Positions 8,440 to 18,666 are shown, counted from the first letter of the stretch. The stretch: DNA of 32,500 nt from Prorocentrum cordatum (GCA_963575745.1 CAUYUJ010014174.1:1-32500); one strand, 5' to 3'. The notes: generated by a model not told the origin, from the sequence alone. Translations and numbers: made by a program.

Positions 8440-8965
8440 GGCCCACCTCTCGCGCAGCATCTGAGAGCTCAGAGTTGCGAGAACGTCTTGTGCGAAACAT
8501 GCCGGACCACCTTGCGCACGGCATCTCAGAGCTCAGAGTTGCAAGGATGTCTCAGGCGAGACGGGCCAGACCACCTCGCGCAGGGCATCTCAGAGCTCAG
8601 AAGTTCGAGGATGTCTCAAGCGAAACGGGCCGGACCACCTCTCGCGCGGCATCTCCGAAGTCAGAGTTTCGAGGATGTCTCAGGCGAAACGGGCCGGACC
8701 ACCTCGCGCAAGGCATCGCAGAGCTCAGAGTTTCGAGGATGTCTCAGGCGAAACGGCCCGGACCACCTCGCACGGCACCTCGGGGCTCAGAGTTTCGAGG
8801 ATGTCTCAAGCGAAACGGCCCGGACCACCTCTCGCGCGGCGTCCCGGAGCGCAATTTTTCGAGGATGTCTCAGGCGAAACGGCCAATCCCGGCCAACTCA
8901 GAAAACGAGAGTTGTGAGGATGTCTCAAGCGAAACAGCCAAAACCATAATTTTTGTGTGAGGATG
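8440..8965. repeat. 64-bp tandem repeat array
   Basis: About eight units. The GATGTCTC anchor lies at about 8546, 8610, 8674, 8738, 8800, 8864, 8919 and 8962, giving a mostly 64-bp period with shorter units at the end. Because 64 is not divisible by three, the same sequence is read in all frames, producing several long overlapping pseudo-ORFs. Confidence 0.85.
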
Positions 8966-9179
8966 TCTCTGCTCCGCGTTCCCTCCGCCGGAGTTAGTTT
9001 CTACCACAACAGCACCCCGTTCAGCAAGCTGTTTGGGGAAAAATAATCTACAAATGGTTTGGGGACTATTTTTCCCAGCCATCCTGTGGTGTTGGGTCCT
9101 CGTTTTCAAGACACAGCGCCCCGCGTTCACTCCTTCCTTCCTTCCTTCTTCCCTTTGCCCATTCCCTCCTCCCACTATC

Positions 9180-10200
9180 ACAGCACACCCCTCACACGCT
9201 TCGTGGCCCCATAGGGAGCTCCACCGAGGGCCCCAGTGGCTGCGTTGGCATGGCGGCACCGCACCCATCTCGGCACACGACTCACACGTTTCGTGGCCTC
9301 ATAAGGAGCTCCACCGAGGGGCCCAGTGGCTGCGTTGACATGGCGGCACCGCACCCATTTCGGCACACCCCTCACACGCTTCGTGGCCCCATAGGGAGCT
9401 CCACCGAGGGCCCCAGTGGCTGCGTTGGCATGGCGGCACCGCACCCATTTCGGCACACCCGTCACACGTTTCGTGGCTCCACAGGGAGCTCCACCGGGGG
9501 CCCCAGTGGCTGCGTTGGCATGGCGGCACCGCACCGATTCCGGCACACCCCTCACACGTTTCGTGGCCCCGTAGGGAGCTGGAGCTCCACCGAGGGCCCC
9601 AGTGGCTGCGTTGGCATGGGGTGCCGCAACCATTTCGGCACACCCCTCACACGTTTCGTGGCCCCATAGGGAGCTCCACCGAGGGCCCCACTGGCTGCGT
9701 TCGCATGGCGTTGGCATGGCGGCACCGCATCCATTTCGGCACACCCCTCAGATTTTTCGTGGCCCCGTAGGGAGCTCCACCGAGGGCCCCAGTGGCTGCG
9801 TTGGCATGGCGGCACCGCACACATTTTGGCACACCCCTCCCACGCTTCGTGGCCCCATAGGGAGCTCCACCGAAAGCCCGAGTGGCTGCGTTGGCATGGC
9901 GGCGCCGCACCCATTTCGGCACACCCCATCACTCGTTTCGTGGCCCCATAGGGAGCTTCACCGAGGGCACCAGTGGCGTTGGCATGGCGGCACCGCACCC
10001 ATTTCGGCAAACCCCTCACACGTTTCGTGGCTCCGTAGGGAGCTCCACCGAGGGCCCCAGTGGCTGCGTTGGCATGGCGGCACCGCACCCATTTCGGTAC
10101 ACCCCTCACACGCTTCGTGGCCCCATAGGGAGCTCCACCGAGAGCCCCAGTGGCTGCGTTCGCATGGCGGCACCGCACCCATTTCGGCACACCCTTCACA
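9180..10200 (+). repeat. ~90-bp minisatellite array
   Basis: About 11-12 units containing TAGGGAGCTCCACCGAGGG, CCCCAGTGGCTGCGTTGGCA and TGGCGGCACCGCACCCATTT. TGGCATGGCGG anchors at about 9246, 9336, 9426 and 9516 give exactly 90 bases. Long frames on both strands are repeat translations. Confidence 0.9.
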
Positions 10201-10440
10201 CGTTTCGCCGCCGAGGGCCCAGGACAGCGTTTCGTGGCCCCTTTAGGGAGCTCCACCGAAGGCCCCAGTGCTACCGCCCGCATGCGCCCCGTACGCCCAG
10301 GACAGCGCTTCGTGGTTCCATAGGGAGCTCCACCAAAGGCCCCAGTGCTACCGCCCGCATGCGTCCCGCACGCCCTGGACAGCGTTTCGTGGCACGCCTT
10401 TCGTGGCCCCATAGGGAGCCCCACCGAAAGCGGCACCCTT
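10200..10440 (+). repeat. ~78-bp variant minisatellite units
   Basis: About three units share AGGGAGCTCCACC with the preceding array but carry a different, shorter remainder (CCGCCCGCATGCG, CCAGGACAGCG). They resemble the 77-bp units of the array at 14715-15720. Confidence 0.7.
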
Positions 10441-10542
10441 AAACGGTTATTCGCAATTGCATATGTTTGGGTCCTTCGCCAGGATAATTGCAGCATTTTT
10501 CTTTTATTTTTTCGCTGCAATTTGGGGGTCGGAGGTTGGGGG

Positions 10543-10665
10543 GGGGAGATCGAAGTGGAACGGAGAGCCCCCCTACCGGGAAATCGATTTCGGTTTCGTG
10601 TTCGTGCGTGCCGTGCGTGCGGGCGAGGCGAAGCTGCGTGGGCGGGCGAGAGGACAGTCTCCTGT
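10543..10665 (+). repeat. Dispersed module, copy 1
   Basis: The module contains GATCGAAGTGGAACGGAGAG, a C-run, GGAAATCGATTTCGGTTTCG and CGTGCGGGCGAGGCGAAGCT. It recurs at about 11200-11290 and, more diverged but longer, at 26199-26320. Confidence 0.75.
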
Positions 10666-10673
10666 GGCTGAGG

Positions 10674-10855
10674 CGCGGCTGGACCAAATGATTCTCCACC
10701 GGGGCGCGGGGCCGCGCGGTGTCCCGCCGGTGTCCCGGTGGTGTCCTCTGTGGCTGAGGCGCGGCCGCACCAAATCATTCTCCACGGGGGCGCGGGGCCG
10801 TGCGGTGTCCCGCCGGTGTCCCGGTGGTGTCCCGTCGGTGTCTTGTCGGTGTCCC
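10674..10855 (+). repeat. 76-bp tandem repeat and GTGTCCCG repeats
   Basis: Two 76-bp copies begin GTGGCTGAGGCGCGGC at 10674 and 10750. They lead into short GTGTCCCGNCG units that run directly into the (GAT)n tract. Similar GTGTCCCG units occur at 26720-26890. Confidence 0.8.
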
Positions 10856-10971
10856 GATGATGATGTTGATGGTGATTATGGTGATGATTATGATGATGTT
10901 GTTGATGATGATGATGATGGTGATGATGATGCTGATGCTGATGCTGATGATGATGATGTTGATGATGGCGA

Positions 10972-11051
<80 letters not shown>

Positions 11052-11071
11052 TTGATGTTGATGTTGATGTC

Positions 11072-11163
<92 letters not shown>

Positions 11164-11165
11164 CG
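10854..11165. repeat. (GAT)n microsatellite
   Basis: About 310 bases of GAT triplets with scattered GTT, GCT and GGT variants, nearly pure at 10974-11160. Its six frames give poly-Asp, poly-Met, poly-His and poly-Ser, none of which should be read as a protein. Confidence 0.95.
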
Positions 11166-11199
11166 ACGTCGATTGTGATATCGATTGTGATCGGAGGTT

Positions 11200-11290
11200 G
11201 GGGGGTGAGATCGAAATGGAACGGAGAGCCCCCCTACCAGGAAATCGATTTCGGTTTCGTGTTCGTGCGTGCCGTGCGTGCGGTCGAGGC
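11200..11290 (+). repeat. Dispersed module, copy 2
   Basis: Nearly identical to the first ~90 bases of the module at 10543. It follows a GATCGGAGGTTGGGG junction and ends in CGTGCCGTGCGTGCGG. The two copies flank the 76-bp repeats and the (GAT)n tract. Confidence 0.8.
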
Positions 11291-11371
11291 CCCGTGCACC
11301 CACCAGTACAAGCTATGCTTTGCCAGCCGCTCTCTCCGAGCGCGCCCCGTTCCTTCGGGCGGCCGCGCGGG

Positions 11372-11655
11372 CTCGCCGCCGCGGCTGGAAGCGAATCGAA
11401 AAACTGGTGCGGCTGGGCCCCTGGAGTTGGGCCGTCTACATAAAAAGAGATACGCCGATAGGACGCCGGCGCGGGACCCTGGGAGGGGTCCCGGTCCCGT
11501 TTTGAAATTGGCGCCGAGGTTAGGTCGAGGTTTCCTGGCCCTCGGAGGCCCTGCTCGCCGCCGCGGCTGGAAACGAATCGAAAAACTGGTGCGTCTGGGC
11601 CCCTGGAGTTGGTCCGTCTACATACAAACAAGGGATACGCCGACAGGACGCCGCC
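11372..11655 (+). repeat. Direct repeat, 182-bp spacing
   Basis: A ~95-bp segment with CGCCGCGGCTGGAA, CGAATCGAAAAACTGGTGCG and CTGGGCCCCTGGAGTTGG occurs at 11372 and again at 11554. The two copies differ at a few positions and are separated by ~85 bases of GC-rich sequence. Confidence 0.85.
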
Positions 11656-12060
11656 GCCGTCGCTGTCGCAGCAGTTCTCATCAATTGCATTTGCACCATG
11701 TGCAACCCGACAAAGGGAGGGAGAGGAGCCTCAGCAGGCCTCCGAGAAAAAAATCTCCACTGGCATCGTCAGGAGAACAATCGCCACTGTTGCCGATTGC
11801 TCGGCCCCTCCACCCCCCCCAACCTCCTTATCACCCGCAGGGTGGTCGTATAGGTATTTTCAATTTTTCGTTGGAAATCCTCCTGTAGGAGGCCGTGCCC
11901 CAGTCCAGGCCCTCGCTCGAGACAGCTTCCCCCGAAGTCGATTCCCGGCGCCCGAGACCGGCAGGCCCCGGAGAGCCGACGGCGCGCGCCGGGGCGCGCC
12001 ACGGTTATGTCGGGCGTGTCCCCCTATAAAGATTTCCACTGAAAAATAACCAGTGCCCCA
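11655..12060. other. Spacer between (GAT)n region and inverted element
   Basis: No gene was recognised. 11895-12010 contains GTGCCCCAGTCC- and GCTCGAGAC-like strings that resemble 15868-15900 next to copy 3 of the composite element. This suggests related flanking or terminal sequence. Confidence 0.4.
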
Positions 12061-12411
12061 AAAATGCACCAAACAGGCCAAAGACAAATAGCCTGGCGAA
12101 GAACCCAACCATATGCAGTTGTCAGTGCCGCAGCTGTGGGTTTCATTTTGAGTGGGACTCCCCATAGGTTCACGGAACGTGTGAGGGGTGTGCCGAGATG
12201 GGTGCCACTGGGGCTTTCGGCGAAGCTCCCTATGGGGACATGAAACACGTGCGGGGCGTGCCGACATGGGTGGCGGAAGCGCACGTGAGGGCCGCCACTG
12301 GGGCCTCCAATGGAGCTCCCTATGGGGCCCCGAAACACGCGGGCGGGGTGCCGGGATGGGTGGCGGAGACGCTGGTAAGTGCCGCTACTGGGGCCTTCGG
12401 TGGAGTGCTCT

Positions 12412-12560
12412 TGCCCGTCCTACCCATTCTCCCCCTCCCCTTACCCCCCGTCCCCACCCTCCCCACCCCCAACCCTCCTTGGTCCCCCTCCTCTCCCCCT
12501 CACATCCCCCCCCGCCCTTCCCCCTATCCCCCCATTCTCCCACCCCTCTCACCTCGACTC
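12412..12560. repeat. C/T-rich interruption of the array
   Basis: About 150 bases of CCCCTCC/CCCATTCTCC-like sequence replace part of a repeat unit. The array resumes at CTATGGGGCCACGGAGCG near 12561. Confidence 0.7.
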
Positions 12561-13534
12561 CTATGGGGCCACGGAGCGTGTGAGGGGTGTACTGGGATGT
12601 GTGGCGAGGACGCATGTGAGCGCCGCCACTGAGGTCTTCGGTGGAGCTCCCTATGGGGCCACGAAGCGTGTGAGGGGTGTGCCGACTTGGGCGCGGGTGA
12701 CGCATGCGGGCGGCGGCGCTGGGGCTTTCGGTGGAGCCCCCTATGGGGCCACGAAACTTGTGAGTGGCGTGCCGGGATGGGTGGCGGGGGCGCATGTGAG
12801 CGCGGCCGCTGGGGCCTACGGTGGAGCTCCCTATGGGGCCACGAAACGTATGAGGGGTGTGCCGACTTGGGTGGGTGTGGGTGACGCATGTGACCGCCGC
12901 CATTGGGGCCTTCGGTGGAGCTCCTTATGGGGCCACGAAGCGTATGAAGGGTGTGCCGAAGTGGGTGTGCGGGACGCATGCGCATGTGAGCGCCGCCAGT
13001 GGGGCCTTCGGTGGAGCTCCCTATGGGGCCACGAAGCGTGTGAGGGGTGTTGCGGGTGACGCATGCGGGCGGCAGCCGTGGGTTTCCGGTGGAACTCCTT
13101 ATGGGACCACGAAACGTGTGAGGGGTGTGCCGAATTGGGTGTGCGGGGCGCGTGCGGGCGGCAGCACTGGGGCCTTCGGTGGAGCTCCCTATGGGCCCAC
13201 GAAACGTGTGAGGGGTGTGCCGAAATGGGCGTGTGGGACGCATGCGGGCGGCAGCGCTGGGGCCGTCGGTGGAGCTCTATGGGGGCCACGTGTGCCGTGA
13301 GGTGTGCGGGGACGCATGCGGGCCGCCAGCACTGGTGCCTTCGGTGGAAGCTCCCTGTGGGCCCACGATGTGTGAGGAGTCATTTTGTGCGAATTTGGTG
13401 TGCGGGACGCATGCGGGGCGGCAGCTTTGGCGTGGTGGAGCTTTCCTATGGGGCCACGGAAGCTGTGAAGGGGTGTTGTCCGAATATGGGGCGTGTGGGA
13501 CGCATGTGGGCGGCAGCATGGGCTCTGTCGGTGG

Positions 13535-13615
13535 AGTTTTTTTTTTTGATATTATATTATATATCTATTATATAATAGTTATATATATAGATATATATAT
13601 ATATTTGAAAGAAAA
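13535..13615. repeat. AT-rich island inside the minisatellite
   Basis: A T-run, then TATTATATATCTATTATATA-like alternating sequence, then GAAAGAAAAAA, lies inside a ~65% GC array unit that resumes at GTGTGAGGGGTGTGCC (13622). It looks like a small insertion; no target duplication could be confirmed. Confidence 0.8.
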
Positions 13616-14490
13616 AACGTTGTGTGAGGGGTGTGCCGAAATGGGTGTGCGGGACGCATGCGGACGGCAGCACTGGGGCCTTCGGTGGAGCTCCCTCTGG
13701 GGCCACGTAACGTGTGAGGGGTGTGCCGAAATGGGTGTGCGGGACGCATGCGGACGGCAGCCATGGGGCCTTCGGTGGAGCTCCCTATGGGGCCACGAAG
13801 CGTGGGAGGGGTGTGCCGAAATGGGGCGGTGCCGCATGCAAACGCACTTGGTTGCCCTCGGTGGAGCTCCTATGGGGCCACGTAACGTGTATGGGGTGTG
13901 CCGAAATGGGTGCGGCGCCGCCATGCCAACGCAGCCATTGGGGCTTTCGGTGGAGCTCCCTATGGGGCCACGAAGCGTGGGAGGGGTGTGCCAAAATGTG
14001 TGCGGTGCCGCCATGCCAACGCAGCCACTGGTGCCGCCATGCCAACGCAGCCACTGGGGCCGACATGCCAACGCAGCTACGAAACGTGTGAGGGGCATGC
14101 CGAAATCGGCGTGCGGGACGCATGCGGACGGCAGCACTGGGGCCTTCGGTGGAGCTCCCTATGGGTCCACGAAGCGTGTGAGAGGTGTGCCGAAATGGGT
14201 GTGCGGGGCGCGTGCGGGCGGCAGCACTGGGGCCTTCGGTGGAGTTCCTTATGGGGCCACGAAACGTGTGAGGGGTGTGCCGAAGTGGGTGTGCGGGACG
14301 CATGCGGGCGGCGGCGCTGGGGCCTTCGGTGGAGCTCCCTATGGGGCCACGAAGCGTGTGAGGGGTGTGCCGAATTGGGTGTACGGGACGCGCGGCAACA
14401 TTGGGGCCTTCGGTGGAGGTCCCTCAGAAGACACGAAACGTGTGAGGGGTGTGCCGAAATGGGGTGGTGGGAGGAGGGAGGGGGCAGCGG

Positions 14491-14662
14491 GAAAGGAAGG
14501 AACGCGGGGCGACGTCTTTTCAAAACGAGGACCCAACACCACAGGACGGTTGGGAAATATTCCAGACATAGATTCCTGACTATTTTTAGACTTTTCCTAA
14601 CCATCCTGTGGTGTTGGGTCGTCGTTTTGAAGAGACGGTGCCCCGCGTCCCTCCTTCCTTCC
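14491..14662. repeat. Inverted repeat joining composite elements 2 and 3
   Basis: The left arm (about 14491-14556) and right arm (about 14593-14662) are reverse complements over roughly 65 bases, with a few mismatches and a 2-base gap. The spacer is ~37 bp and AT-richer. Each arm is the 5' block of a composite element, so the two elements are arranged head to head. Confidence 0.85.
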
Positions 14663-14714
14663 CGCTCCTCTCTCCCTCCTCCCTCCTCCCCCTCCTTGCC
14701 TCTGCTCTCGGCAC

Positions 14715-15720
14715 ACTTCTCACACGCTTCGTAGCCCCATAGGGAGCTCCACCGAAGGTCCCAGTGAGGGGGGGCGCATGCGGTTCCCACGCAGGGCAAC
14801 GCTTCGTGGCCCCATAGGGAGCTCCACCAAAGGCCCCAGTGGGGGGGGGCGCATGCGTTTCCCACACCCAGGGCAACGCTTCGTGGCCCCATAGGGGGCT
14901 CCACCGAAGGTCCCAGTGAGGGGGGGCGCATGCGGTTCCCACACCCAGGGCAGCGCTTCGTGGCCCCATAGGGAGCTCAACCGAAGGTCCCAGTGAGGGG
15001 GGGCGCATGCGGTTCCCACACCCAAGGCAACGTTTTGTGGCATCATAGGGAGCTCCACCGAAGGCCCCAGTGGGGGTGGGCGCATGCGGTTCCCCACACC
15101 TGGGCAGCGCTTCGTGGCCCCACAGGAAGCTCCACCGAAGGCCTCAGTGGGGGTGGGCGCATGCGGTTCCCCCACCCAGGGCAGCGCTTCGTGGTCACAT
15201 GGGGAGCTCCACCGAAGGCCCCAGTGGGGGTGGGCGCATGCGGTTCCCCCTCCCAGGGCAGCGCTTCGTGGCACCATAGGGAGCTCCACCGAAGGCCCCA
15301 GTGGGGGTGGGCGCATGCGGTTCCCCCACCCAGGGCAGCGTTTCGTAGCCCCATAGGGGGCTCCACCAAAGGCCCCCGTTGGGGTGTCCACATGCGGTCC
15401 CCCACCCAGGGCAGCGCTTCGTGGTCCCATAGGGAGCTCCACCGAAGGCCCCAGTGGGGCTGCCCGCATGCGGTTCCCCCACACACGGCAGCGCTTCGTA
15501 GCCCCATTGGAAGCCCCACCGAAGGCCCCAGTGGGGGTGCCCGCATGCGGTTCCCCCGCCCAGGGCAGCGCTTCGTGGCCCCATAAGGGGGCTCCACCGA
15601 AGGCCCCAGTGGGGGTGGGCGCATGCGGTTCCCCCGCCCAGGCAGTGCTTCGTAGCCCCATAGGGAGCTCCACCGAAGGCCCCTGTGGGGGCGTTCACAT
15701 GCGTCTCCCCTACCCAGAGG
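14715..15720 (+). repeat. ~77-bp minisatellite array
   Basis: About 13 units containing GGGAGCTCCACCGAAGGCCC, GGGCGCATGCGGTTCCC and CCAGGGCAGCGCTTCGTGGC. They share the GGGAGCTCCACCGA and CTTCGTGGCCCCATAG parts with the 90-bp units but have a shorter, different middle. Confidence 0.9.
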
Positions 15721-15792
15721 TAGCGCCACCGATAACGATATTCATTTTTGCGGTATTCACAACTGCATTTGGTTGGGTCCTTGGCCAGGCTA

Positions 15793-15815
15793 ATTGTTTG
15801 TTAGAAACAAACAAT
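15793..15815. repeat. Perfect 10-bp hairpin at element end
   Basis: ATTGTTTGTT (15793-15802), loop AGA, then AACAAACAAT (15806-15815). It lies directly after the 3' block of composite element copy 3. Confidence 0.75.
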
Positions 15816-16370
15816 GTAGAACATCCCCCTGTCGGGGGACAGGCCCGACCTAACGCCAGGGCGCGCTTGGCGTGTCCCAGTCGGGGTCTCTCGCCCGAGA
15901 CGGCCTCGCGAACGTCGACCCGGGCGTGTCCCAATCTGGGGCTCCCGCGCGAGAGACTCCCTCGCAAAGTCGGCAGATCGCCCCCCGAGGGATAATATGT
16001 TGAGGATGAGCAGGGAGGAAGACGTAGGGGGACGGAGGAGGGAAGGAGGAGGGAGGAGGAGGAGGCGGAGGAGGAGGAGGAGGAGGATCAGTGCAAACCC
16101 AAGACGCATCAACGATGTGGGAATCCGTCGGCCCCTGCAACGATTACTTTCCACTGGTGCGCTCCGAGACAGCATTCTCTGGACTTCAACGCCACGACTC
16201 AAACTAACTGTTGCGTCTTGGCGATCATGAACCGTGCCGGAATTCCGTTCCTGGGACTTCATCACAGCGTAACTGAACCAGCGTATCTGTTGTGCCGTGC
16301 CACTCCTGAATCGTTCCAACAAAAACGCTTCTGGTACGTTAGCACGGGAATCAGTGAAGCCTTTTGCAAA
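15816..16370. other. Spacer with GGA tract, no gene seen
   Basis: 15830-15985 is GC-rich with repeated GTGTCCCA(G/A)TC and CGAGA(C/G) strings. 16015-16088 is a GGA tract. 16100-16370 is ordinary-looking unique sequence without a convincing exon. Confidence 0.5.
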
Positions 16371-16880
16371 TGTTGAAGGCGAATGTGCGCGGCGCTTAGG
16401 CGAGAGAACCATTTTGAAAAGGAACCTCCCCTAATCAGTGGACTTCTGATCTAAGTGCTTGAGACGGATGTGCGCGGCGCAACGGCGAGAGCCACATTTT
16501 GAAAACGATCCGCCCTCAACCTGCGAAGCCTTTGCAATGCTTTGTGACGATTGTGCGCGGCGCTAGCGCGATGGCCACACTTTGAATGGACACCACCCGC
16601 CCTCAGTCCGTGTTTTTTTATAATGCAAAGGTTCACTACGAATGCGCGCAGCGCTAAGGCGAGAGCCACATTTCGAAGACGACCCGCCCTCAATGCGTGA
16701 AATGCTTTCTGCAAATCTTGAATACAATTGCGCACGGCGCTACGGCGAGAGCCACATTTCGAAGACGACCCGCCCTCAATGCGTGAAATGCTTTTTGCAA
16801 ATCTTGCATGCAATTGTGCGCGGCGCTACTGCGAGAGCCTCACTTTGAAAACGACCTGGCCTGAATCGGTGAAAGTGTTT
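16370..16880. repeat. ~86-bp tandem repeat array
   Basis: Six units are anchored on GCGCGGCGC-like strings at about 16387, 16472, 16554, 16644, 16730 and 16817. They contain GCGAGAGCCACATTT and CGACCCGCCCTCAATGCGTG. The units at 16650-16810 are nearly identical, while the outer ones are more diverged. Confidence 0.85.
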
Positions 16881-17109
16881 CACACATGGTAAGGAGAGGC
16901 CGGGGGATTGTGGAGCCCCTCGTCGTTTTCATACAATTTCTATCGAGTGAAACGCTCTTTCACCCTGAAACTTTGATTGGGTTGTGTCATTTTTGTTTTC
17001 GCCGTGATCCCCTCATACTGTGTTTTTTCTCTTTATATCGTTCTCTAGTGTTCTTTCTCTCTCTCTCTCTCTTTGTCTCGCTCTCTCTCTGTCTATCTCC
17101 TGCACCAGG

Positions 17110-18640
17110 CCAATGCATGCCGATGCGATACAAATCCATTCCCAACCAACACCAATGCCAATGCAATGCCAATGAGGGAATCCTTTCCTTCGGTGGATTT
17201 CTATAAGAATACTTTGTGGATAACGTCATTACGAATCCTTCTTCGGAGGATGTCAATAGCAGTGCTTATGTGTAGGGTTTCGATAGGGATCCTCATGTGG
17301 AGGGTTGCACTAGGAATCCTCGATCCAAATCGTTCTTGTAGAGGGTTTCACTAGGAGTCCGTCTGCGGAGGGAGCCATTAGGACTCGCCGGCGCAATGCC
17401 AACGCAATGCCAAAGCTTTACCATCGCAATGCCAAACCAATGCCAAGGCGATCCCAATCCAATGCCAATGCAATGCCCATGGGCGGTATCCTTTGTGGTC
17501 GATTCCAGAAGGAATCCGACCTGTGGAGGGTTTCGATTGGAATCCTTCCGTGGGGGGTTGCAGTATGAATCTGTTACGTGGGGGGCTTTCAAAAGGATCC
17601 CTTCTTGTGGAAGGTAAGGAATCCTTCTGTGGAGGGAGCCATTCGAACTCTCCAGCGCAATGCCGAAGCAGCGCCAACGCAATGCCAAACCAATGCCAAT
17701 GCACTGCCAATGGGGGGAATTGTTTGTGGCAGATTTCAATAGCAATCCTTCTAAGAACCCTTCTTCGGGGGATTTCAATAGGAAACCTTCTAAGGAGGGC
17801 TTCGTATGGAACCCTTCTGCTGATGATTTCAATGTGGATCCTTGTTGTTGGGTGAGTCAGTAGGCATCCTTTTTGGGGGGGTGTTCAACAGGACTCCTTC
17901 TGTGAAGTGTTTGAGTAGGATTCGCCAGCGCAACGTCAACGCAATGTCAACGCACTGCTAACGCACTGCCGTCGCAATGCCAACGCAATGCCAATGCGAT
18001 GCCAAACCGTTGCCAAACCAATGCCAATGCAATGCCGATGGCGGGATTCCTGTCTTCCAACAGATTTCGCTTGGAATCCTTATGTGGATGATTTGGTTAC
18101 GAATCCTTATCCGAAGGATTTCGATCGGAATCCTCCCTTGGAGGGTTTCGATTGCAATCTTTCTGTGGGGGGGTTCACTTTGAACCCTTCATGTGGGGGC
18201 TTTCAAAAGGATCACTTCTATTGCAAGGTTTTCATAGGAATCCTTCTGTGGGGGGAGCCACTTGAACTCACCAGCGCAATGCCAACGCAACACCAACGCA
18301 ATGCCAAACCAATGCCAAAGCGATCCCAATTCAATGCCAATGCAATGCCAATGGGGGAAACCGTTTGTGGTCGGGTTCAGGAAAAATCGTTCTATGGAGG
18401 GTTTCGCATGGAATCCTTCCGTGAGGGGGTTCAATGTGAACCGTTTTTGTGGGATGTTTCAATCGGAATCCTTCTTGTGGGTGGTTCTACAGGAATCAGT
18501 ATGCGAAGAGAGGTTTTGGAACTCGCCAGCGCAATGCCAGAGCAATGCCAACGCAGTGCCAACGCAACGCCACGCCAATGCCAAAGCGAACCCAACCCAA
18601 TGCCAATGCACTGCCAATGGGGGAAATCACTTGTTGTAGA
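17110..18640 (+). repeat. Higher-order satellite array, left part
   Basis: Blocks of CAATGCCAACGCAATGCCAA-type 6/12-bp repeats (near 17110, 17395, 17655, 17930, 18270 and 18525) alternate with ~28-30-bp units (GGAATCCTTCTGTGGAGGG, TTTCGATAG). The super-period is about 255-285 bases, with one longer step of ~340. Confidence 0.85.
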
Positions 18641-18643
18641 TTC
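18636..18643. repeat. Probable target-site duplication, left
   Basis: GTAGATTC directly precedes the left terminal repeat of the 18644-19843 insertion and matches GTAGATCC at 19844-19851 at seven of eight bases. Uninterrupted sister repeats contain one GTAGATTTCAAT, for example near 20517. Confidence 0.55.
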
Positions 18644-18666
18644 GAAAGAGCGTGTTCTACCGCTGC

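Larger units (their letters stand above)
9065..10490 (+). mobile_element. Composite minisatellite-bearing element, copy 1 (+)
   Basis: A 5' block (about 9065-9135) contains GACTATTTTT, then CCATCCTGTGGTGTTGGGTC, then a GCGCCCCGCGT stretch and a TCCTTCC run. It leads into a tandem array of ~90-bp units (about 9180-10200) and a shorter-unit variant (10200-10440). The element ends in a 3' block (about 10444-10490) with TTTGGGTCCTTCGCCAGG. The same blocks in the same order flank arrays at 12075-14556 (inverted) and 14577-15815. This implies that blocks plus array duplicated or moved as a unit. No coding capacity was seen. Confidence 0.6.
12160..14470 (-). repeat. ~90-bp minisatellite array, inverted
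   Basis: Roughly 22-24 units related to the reverse complement of the 9180-10200 array, with anchors CTATGGGGCCACGAA at 12651, 12741 and 12831 and about every 90 bases after. Most units have a GGACGCATGCGGGCGGCAGC variant segment. At about 13830-14080 units carry the GCCGCCATGCCAACGCAGCC version typical of the first array, with a partial expansion of that segment at 14010-14075. Confidence 0.9.
12075..14556 (-). mobile_element. Composite minisatellite-bearing element, copy 2 (inverted)
   Basis: Read on the minus strand, the element starts with the 5' block at 14491-14556 and runs through the array 14470-12160. It ends with the 3' block at 12075-12125 (reverse complement of the TTGGGTTCTTCGCCAGG block). 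Order and sequence match copies 1 and 3. It is the longest copy and holds two interruptions, a C/T-rich stretch (12412-12560) and an AT-rich island (13535-13615). Confidence 0.6.
14577..15815 (+). mobile_element. Composite minisatellite-bearing element, copy 3 (+)
   Basis: The 5' block (14577-14662) includes GACTATTTTT and CCATCCTGTGGTGTTGGGTC, as in copy 1. It is followed by a C/T-rich run, a ~77-bp unit array (14715-15720) and the 3' block (about 15755-15800) with TTGGTTGGGTCCTTGGCCAGG. The element ends near the small perfect hairpin at 15793-15815. There is no ORF with protein-like composition. Confidence 0.6.

Noticed and set aside
8193-8960. Overlapping ORFs encoding repeated ETGRTTSRAAS-like units
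   Set aside because: The DNA is a 64-bp tandem repeat read in successive frames, so the protein repeat is a by-product.
8440-8965. CRISPR-like array
   Set aside because: The repeats are contiguous with no unique spacers, and the context is eukaryotic.
9552-11303. 583-codon minus ORF with a poly-His region
   Set aside because: Produced by the 90-bp minisatellite plus (GAT)n; the neighbouring frames give poly-Asp, poly-Met and poly-Ser.
11809-11855. Similarity of CCTCCTTATC...AGGGT to 27539-27576
   Set aside because: Only about 38 bases with several mismatches and a gap, too weak to call a repeat family without a search.
12198-14734. Several ORFs across the minisatellite, some over 400 codons
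   Set aside because: A 90-bp unit is a multiple of three, so any stop-free frame stays open through the array; the text is repetitive and lacks coding features.
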